DNA of 64,000 nt from Ceratobasidium sp. AG-K (lineage: Eukaryota; Basidiomycota; Agaricomycetes; Cantharellales; Ceratobasidiaceae), in contig JAWNGF010000009.1 of NCBI GenBank assembly GCA_037039685.1, positions 310,001 to 374,000 of the forward strand, given 5' to 3'. Numbering within the stretch: position 1 is the first letter of the stretch; each line of letters starts with the position of its first letter. Made by a program: the position numbers and the translations under genes. Below are positions 56,823 to 64,000 of this stretch, piece after piece. The notes under the pieces were generated by a model. That model did no database searches, was not told the DNA's origin, and saw nothing but the letters and a program-made list of their open reading frames with translations.

Positions 56823-59800
56823 GGTGGTGGGGAAGAGAGAACCAAGGTATGCAAATATATTACTTACGGATGTATTGGGCCAGGTGCATATGGTTGCGGC
56901 GGGAAGGCGGCATGGTGTAAACAGAAACCAGGGATCCAGGTGTTGCGTGTGCAGAGGGTGTTATGAGAGTCGGCTCGGTACGTAGCGCGGTGTTGGCCGC
57001 AATATACAAAGGACAGCGGACGGATGCGGACCACAATGGGCCGGTGCGGGGGGAAATCTATCTTGTTGGTGATGACTGCTCGACCACCTTATATCATTGT
57101 TCTTGTGTCGAAAAAGCATCCTTAAAGATCTTCAAAAGCCTCAAAAGCAGCATATCATTCGAGTCTATGGATAGACCCGACACAACGGCGCGCCAACGAC
57201 CCCATCTGTCCATCGGTCCGTCTTCCAGCACATGTGCCTAGACGTCACGTGCAACTCAAGCCCTGGTCCATCCACACATCTACCCACACGCCCACACGAT
57301 GGCCCACAGACCACGCACTTTCCATTGTCTCCCACCAGCCTCCCTTGTCTGGCTAGCGTCAGCCCGACATGCGCTATCCAGCGCCTAGCATCCGTCCTGC
57401 GACACTCGTCCTGCCCCCTCGCACTTGAAACACCTTGTCGACCAAGCGTCGAGACCGTATCCTCCGTTCGAGTCCTGCCGAACTTCGACCCTCCAATTTG
57501 CATATTCAACTCGACGGTCGTCCTAACTTGAAAAAGAAGTATGAGCGTTCCCCTGCTCTCCCCTATCCTATATTCCGTCCCTCATCGCGCTTTTCCTTGC
57601 GCCTGCCGCAACACGTTTCCCATACCCGAAAATCCGAATTCTCAAATCATTCATGCGTTGCAACTAGAGACCAGTCCGGGTGGAAAAACGTTGCCCTAAG
57701 CGCGCCCCCTTCCGCCGATGTCAGCCGTACAAAGCATGGTTATTAAATGTATAATTGAATGCGGTGCCGACGCGGGTCCGTATCAATTCCACTAAAGCGA
57801 CGCTCATCATAGTGTGTGTGAATCATTGTTGTATGCTATACCTTATGGTGGTATATCCGCGACAAGTTGTTCTGTCCTCCCCCACCCCCTCAAACCGTAT
57901 ACATAGGGGTACCCATTCGAGCACACCTAGGATCCGATCACTTGGCCTCACCCTGAATCCTAGGCGGAGTCTGATCCCACGCGAGATTGATCCCTTCGAC
58001 TAAACTTTATAAGGTCCGAACCTAGCCTATTCGCGACGGCATAGGCTGGCCTCCGAGACTTCACGAGATGCTCTGGTTCGCACCCCGGTCTATGCATCGA
58101 GGGTGAGCTGAATATATGTGGTGCACCCCAGCGTGAGAGTCGACGTGCCAGTCCAGACGGGATCAGAAATCGGGTGAAGAATTGCCGCCCAATAATATGT
58201 AATAAGATGATACGATAGTAGGGAAGTCTACTCACCCACACTGTACTCCTAGATTTGCTCGTTGCGCAAGTGGAGCAAGCCGGCCCTCCGAATCTCCGCG
58301 AACAGCATCGTTGACGTGCTCATATGCGGGGGCGAGCCTATCAAATAGAATATAGGCTTTAAATCTCACATTTAACAAAAACGTGATAAATATACCCTGA
58401 TTGGGAATTAACGGTACTTGCCACTGGATAAGCTTGACTGGAAGGTTCAGGAATTCCACATGGCTTTGCCGATCTTCCTGATAACGAACCTCGAACCCAA
58501 CGCGGACCTGCCACCCTGGGAAAAAGTGTTAGCCAGACATCAGGACGAGCTGGGACAATGCTGGAACTCACCACCCAGTCGTCCCGAGGCATTCTGGTCA
58601 GCACGTAGCCTCTCTATTATCCTTACAGGTCGGGATGATAGCTCGACACTTCATTATGCGGGGGTGTCATACGACGATCATTGGCGCGCCCGTTTCCCGC
58701 TTTACCCGATTTGTCCACTACCTATATCTATCTGCTACGCCTCATCTCTATGCTTTACGTTGCTTATTGAATGCGTTAGCCACCGTGCTCATAAAGTTAA
58801 CCGTCGCTGAATGCGCATATCGACTTCTCTGTTAATGTTTACTCGAATAGTTATAGAGCAAATAATCTTGTTTGCATGCAGATGGTGAAGATTACCATGG
58901 ATTTCTTAGTTTGGCGCAAGCTACTAGGTGCGATGAACGCCGACGGACTTCCCGCTAGGAAGCTGGATCCCTTGTTCACAATGATCTTGCGGTCGTTGCG
59001 CTGTAATTTCGGGACCAGATCGTACTCGGCACTCAGGCGAGCGCTCGTATGGGGCGTTCTGCCCGCTCCAGGAACTGTACAATCTGTCTCCTCCGCCGGG
59101 GAGCAATGCTTGTATCGATGCGGTCATAGATTCATCAATCAAGCCAAGTGCAGGCACTAGTACAAATAGTGTATCAGCAACGAGGGAAGGCATTAGACGT
59201 AAATCATGTTTGTCTGCATATACGCGGTTAGAGGACGAGGCCATTCATTTCGGCCGGCTTTGTTTCAGACTCCCGCCCCTCAGTTTCATCCTCCACTTTA
59301 ACAGCAACGATCAGCTTCCTATGTGTTTTGACATTCATTGACACAAAGCCCGAGGGACGCTGCTCGAATCAGGCCGATCATATAGAGAAAGGATTGGCGC
59401 ATACACCCAATTACGAGTCACAAAGGGTACTCGATGGTGACGTTTACAGACCCCTAACCTGGGACTTCTCCGGAAGACTCTCCTGAATGGCGGTCAGGTA
59501 GCACCTATCGTGAACTTGCCCGATTGACCCTCGTCCGCCCTCAAGGTTCCTGGGTACCATTCGTGGGAAAATGAATCAGAGGGATCTTCGACAAAGGTTG
59601 ATGTCGCTTCTGGCGGGCAAGCGCTGGAGGGTGCGCTTCTGGCTCTTGCTCGCCTTGTTGTTAGTTGTGCCAGCCACTTAGAGCTCTGCGTATGAGGCCT
59701 TCCCGTCTTCGTAGGATTCTTGTACGTATGACGACGTGAACCGCTTCACTTGCGTTTCATCTATGCCCATCGGCATGCGAGGCACACGATATGGAGAAAC

Positions 59801-60803
59801 GGTATGGACCGATATTGACTCGGTTTAATGGCTCGGGTGAATATCTACCGTGAACGACAAGTTACGATGAAATATAATTTCATCCGAGAACTCGATGGGT
59901 CGCCGAGATGTCCTCCGCAAGTTGCCAGCAGGAGTAAAGGCACGCGCGAGTTGCGAAAACCTAGATCGACGCATGGGTCCCCACCATGCACATCTAAGTA
60001 CCGCCTCGTCCACTCGACACGCTTCTCCCTTCACATAGGAATCGCGCATCCGAGTTAGTCATAAGGATGCGATCAGCCGCGGCAGCGACAATCAATATGA
60101 GGCGTCGGCATCGACCTGATCCATGTCTGATGCAGTCCGATTATGCGCTAATGACTCGCCCAGTGTCACTTTTTCAGTTGGCTTGTTGGTTGCTGTCGTC
60201 GAAATCAGGAATTACACGATTTTAGCCGCCAAGCTCTGTTGCATTTGCACTTCACGCGACGGAATGCACCAAGCGTCGGCCGAGCGGTTTTAGGGGCTGA
60301 AGATACCTGGCTCAATATCGCCCGAGTTGCCCTCAACCCCAATACGAATCGTCTGCAGAAACTCGTCTACCTCCGTAACCCACGCATGGGATTCAACCCC
60401 CAATCCAGCGAGGAAGGAGAACCCGGGAAGAAGTGGGTGCGAAAGGATAGTGTCCTTGCGCTGCGTGTTGCCAGCTAAGCCCAGACCTCGATCACATATT
60501 CGACCAATGGTGATCCGTGTTCATCAATCGACTCGTACGGCCACGCCCGGTTCGCTTCATCCTGTGCATATTGGCAATTCCTACAACGTGTAAGCCCATA
60601 ACGTGAAGGATGGGCGGCCTTCATCCCCAAGGCGATGGACTACACTGTCTATCACTGGACACGCTGCCCGTGAGCGTTATTCGATAGATACACGTTGATG
60701 TGGTTGCTTCGCTTGGTTCTCGTGTATTCAGCCACGACCGCGTTTGGTCACGTGGACGCGTTTGGTAAACAGCGGTCTGGCCGCTGAGCGGGTCGCGACC
60801 ATC
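56823..60803. other. Long gene-poor region
   Basis: About 4 kb. The first few hundred bases should be the HMG promoter and leader. Beyond that, only short ORFs without family features (for example 58876-59160 plus strand). No tRNA, rRNA or clear transposon recognised. Confidence 0.4.
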
Positions 60804-62027
60804 ATGCAATCCACCGGCGACGAAACTACCGACGTACTCATAGATTTGATTGGGACCGAGGATAACGACGAAGAGTCTAGGTCCGACAACCTTACTTTTA
60901 GCGCTCTTCATCCCGTTTTCAACAGTGCACTTGTGGCTGCTCAGTCAACTGCTCGTCCAGCCGCATTCAATAGCCGCTCTGACTCGGGATCTGATGCGGG
61001 CTCCAGTCTTAGGGACAGAAGTGGTCGTTTTAGCTATGACCGTATTCGACAAGAGCTTGTTCGGGGTTCAACTTCCAAGTCTCATTCTGATGTAACTCCA
61101 CTCTCTTGGACACGTAGTGTTAGTACGCAAGGTAGAAACGATGGCAGTCGAGCGCTAGAGTCAGCATTCAGGAACCGGAGCTCGTTAGATTTGATCCAGT
61201 GAGTCAGAATATGCTCAGGCCATCTCTGCTGGCTTTATGCGTTTCGCATAGAGATCGGAACTTGGATGCCATGGTCTGACTTTGTGCTCCTCCCCAGTCA
61301 CCCCCGGCTGTTACCAGCCCCCCCAACCTGGTAAATCAACACAGCCTTATTCCTGATCCAAATGCGAATCCACCATCATCGTTGCTCTCGCCCCTCAACT
61401 TGAACCCACCCCTATCAGACGATGGCCTCGCCTTACAACCTACTCCGCTCAACGGCGCGAGCGACCTTGGTGCCGCAGTCGTCGATACGTCATCGCTACC
61501 TGTTTGGCAGAATATCACGGTATGTCGGCTATAGTGATATGTTCTAGTTCTCCTAACGAGCCCTACAGGGGTTGTTCGAGTTGATGCAGTCCCAGATGGC
61601 GTCGCTTTCCAGAGCGCTGGAGCTTGCCCGCGCCGATAGTGCTGTTCTTCGCGAGAGATGCCTGGACCTCGAATCCCGACTTAGCATTGAGGGAACTTCG
61701 CCTCGCGCACCCACCGACCAACGCCCTCTACCAATCATCCCGCAACCCCAGCGCCCTGATGATATACGGAGCTTGACCCCGCCTCGCGAACCAGATACCG
61801 ATAGGCCTAGGGCTTCTACAGACGCGGCACTGACGTTCGTTCGAAACATTGACGAGTTAGTCTGGCGGCGTTCTCTATTTACCAACTCCTCAGCAGAGTT
61901 GGCCCAACTGGCCTCGTTGCCCGATTGTGTAAGGGACAATGATGATATCCTTGACTCTCGAAATCTTGCGGCCCTCGAGGAACGAATTCGGCTGTGGGAG
62001 AGTATAGTAAGAAGAACACAAACTTGA
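60804..62027 (+). CDS. Unrecognised Ser/Asp-rich protein with coiled-coil segment
   Basis: Three exons by my reading (60804-61198, an exon starting at the acag acceptor near 61315, and the last from about 61570 to 62027), keeping one frame. The N-terminus is acidic (LIDLIGTEDNDEESRSD), then Ser/Arg-rich (SDSGSDAGSSLRDRSGRFS), a Pro/Leu-rich linker (SSLLSPLNLNPPLSDDG), a coiled-coil-like stretch (FELMQSQMASLSRALELARA, VLRERCLDLESRL) and a charged C-terminus (LAALEERIRLWESIVRRTQT). No catalytic motif. It precedes a kinase gene by about 370 bases on the same strand; a joint role is not shown. Confidence 0.55.
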
Positions 62028-62399
62028 TGTTATAATATATGGTTTTCTTTGGTGGTGACATTCAAGCGACTCCTTATTTTAAAGTCTGCCGGCGCTCGTG
62101 GGAACTCATTGGGGCTGTTTTGCTTGTAAGTGCTCGCTTAGATAAAGGTGCACTCAGGAGCACCGGGGTAGCGGTGCTCCTTTGTCTGAGCGGACCACTT
62201 ACAAGTGCTGCAGATGCATACTTGTTGGCATCGTTGGATTCCGTGTAGCGCCTATGTTGCAGTCAAGTGACCTGTGATCATCCAAATATAGCCTAATTTA
62301 CACAGCACCTTTTGACAGGTTGGCGCTCGAAGTTAAGCCAGATCATTGCTTGATCACAGAGGGGGTCTGTTTCTCCCTCCCGCCTCCGCCTCTTCAACT
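62028..62399. other. Intergenic before the kinase gene
   Basis: About 370 bases, nothing recognised. Confidence 0.35.
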
Positions 62400-64000
62400 A
62401 TGGGTTCTTCAGAATCGCCGTTGACTGACCTGTCTGAGGAGTTTAGTCGGAGTACTTTGAGCAACAACAGCGTCTCCTCCGGCTTCGACGATACTTCTCC
62501 AGCTACTGAAAGCCCTGATTCGTCCAATCATTCATCGTCGAATCGAAATAGTGAGCACTTAGCCCCTCGATGTTTCCTACTATCTAAGCTCGTTTCAGAT
62601 AAACATGACCATTTCATGTTTAACATGAGAAACGCAAGCATGTCATCAATGAACAATCTACTCGGTTAGTTGCATAGCGCTTTTTTTGACGCTGCCAAGG
62701 TCGCTTACCGAAGCTACACCAGGAGGACCGTCCAGATCAACAGACCATAGTCGGAGCAAGCAGAGATAGAGTTGTGGATCTCACGAAACATGTGGTTCGA
62801 GATTTGGGGTATCCACCTGGATTTGGTGGTTTCTCGTTCGTGTACAAGTGAGTGTATTGTCGGTATAAGCAGGGAAGTATGTGTCTACTAATGGTGTAAT
62901 GTTTGTTACAAGAGGGACTCTTCAGCGGGAGGAAATTTCTTTTACTCCATTTTTGCTCTGACGCTGATTGACTGTTTCAATTACAGGAAATTTCCAGAAC
63001 AAGTTGTTGCAATCAAGTGTCCTCGCGTTTATGGCAGTGTAGGAGATGAAGAGTGCGCCATCAAGCTGAAAAAGGTGAAAGAATTTTTTTAGTTCGGTTC
63101 AACCCGTGGTCGTTGACATTAACGGAGAAGCAATTGACAAAAGAGCTAATGGCGTGGTCCAAAATGGTCCATCTAAACGTTATCGAGCTGCTAGGAACAT
63201 GCAAAATGGAGAGTCTTGAGTTTGAGTGCTTTGTGATGGAATGGTGCCCGTGTACATTGGAGCAGGTCCGTAAAGTATTAGTCCTTGAGCCTCACAGGCT
63301 GAACCGCGCCGATAGAGATTGAAGAGTCCGTCAAGACTCTCGGACATCCAACAGCTGCAATGGTATGTACGTTGCATTTATGTCGCTATGTGTTGCTTTG
63401 CGAGATGGTAGACGCTGAGTACCACCCTCGCTTCGTAGCTACTTCAACTTGCTTCTGGGTTAACCTATATGCACAGCGAAGACGTTGTTCATTCAGATAT
63501 CAAACCGGTAAGTCAACTGCGACGAAAAATATACTCCTCTAATTTGGGTTTTGGCCAGGCCAATGTGCTCATAGGACGGAGGGGCGAAGTCAAAATCGCA
63601 GACTTTGGACTGTCTCGTGTTATCAAGAACGTTGACCCAACAACCGGCTTGAAGGACGGAACGCTGCCGTATGTATCGCCGGAACTCTGCAATTATGACG
63701 CGAACGCCATTCCGGTTTCAACTATGGCTTCCGATGTCTGGGCATTCGGGATTGTTGGGTATCAAGTGAGCTCGCGTACACTTGGACCGGCGCTTGGATT
63801 GACTAATGTTATGCGGTGTTTTATTAGCTACTGGAACACGACGTTCGACGAATGCCGTACTGGTACAGTGGGAGAACTTTAGACGCTGCCCTTGCTAAAG
63901 ATGCGGGACAACCTCCTTATCGTAGCATGGACGTACAAACTGAGGCGATGAGTTACTTCATGGATACCATTTCAATGTGTTGGGCTCGAGACCCCAATTC
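62400..64000 (+). CDS. Protein kinase, TKL-like, non-RD type (3' end cut by window edge)
   Basis: Several exons; the start is MGSSESPLTDLSEEF with a Ser-rich N-terminus. Kinase motifs in order: glycine loop GFGGFSFVYKG, ATP-binding Lys in VVAIKCPRV, HLNVIELLGTCKMES, hinge CFVMEWCPCTLEQ, catalytic loop VVHSDIKPANVLI (Ser replaces the usual Arg before Asp), DFGLSRVIKN, activation segment GLKDGTLPYVSPELCNYDAN, and SDVWAFGIVGYQ. TKL-like kinases of this kind are expanded in agaricomycetes. Exon borders in the middle (62870-63120) are uncertain. The helical end of the kinase domain continues past the window. Confidence 0.78.

Noticed and set aside
58876..59160. ORF of 94 codons in the 4 kb gene-poor region
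   Set aside because: No domain, no codon bias, and many similar chance ORFs occur in the same interval.

Overview
The window looks like nuclear DNA of a filamentous basidiomycete. The genes have many small exons and introns of about 50 bases, and the gene set fits an agaricomycete: a plant-wall pectinesterase, small secreted proteins, an MATA-type HMG factor, a Clr2-domain protein and a pheromone-precursor-like peptide. A Rhizoctonia/Ceratobasidium-type fungus is my inference; the sequence does not prove it.

Layout. 1-3.6 kb: two divergent, recently duplicated genes for secreted tryptophan/cysteine-rich repeat proteins, forming a long inverted repeat. 3.8-14.7 kb: housekeeping block with CSN12/Thp3, the SET2 H3K36 methyltransferase, V-ATPase proteolipid, thioredoxin reductase and the exosome nuclease RRP6. 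14.7-16.7 kb: gene-poor except for a 50-codon peptide ending in a CaaX box (CVVA), read here as a lipopeptide mating pheromone precursor. 16.7-30.1 kb: bHLH factor, ALG6 glucosyltransferase, a small dsRNA-binding-like protein, a disordered CaaX protein, mitochondrial uL5, an L1-domain ribosome-biogenesis protein, cyclophilin and a STE7-type MAPK kinase. 31-37 kb: tandem LURP-one-like pair, subtilase remnant, secreted pectinesterase. 37.2-37.9 kb: foldback element. 38.7-51.8 kb: chorismate mutase, a large WD40 protein, a small Gly-rich secreted protein, GH20 hexosaminidase and an ENTH/epsin protein. 52-53.2 kb: a sharply CpG-poor island carrying a Clr2-domain gene. 54-64 kb: HMG-box factor, a long gene-poor stretch, an unrecognised coiled-coil-like protein and a protein kinase cut by the right edge.

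Several conserved genes (CSN12, chorismate mutase, the L1-domain gene, bHLH, HMG, pectinesterase, Cys-rich copy B) are broken by frame changes of one or two bases. Most sit in short homopolymers and are repaired by restoring a single base, while neighbouring genes of similar length are intact. I favour homopolymer miscalls in the assembly over true decay, but heterokaryon haplotype decay is possible.

Themes that connect: secretion and plant-wall or chitin attack (pectinesterase, GH20, Cys-rich and Gly-rich secreted proteins, ALG6 for N-glycosylation), and mating signalling (pheromone-like precursor and STE7-type kinase). The link between these two mating genes is inference. Exon borders were read by eye from splice consensus and protein continuity and may be off by a base or two.
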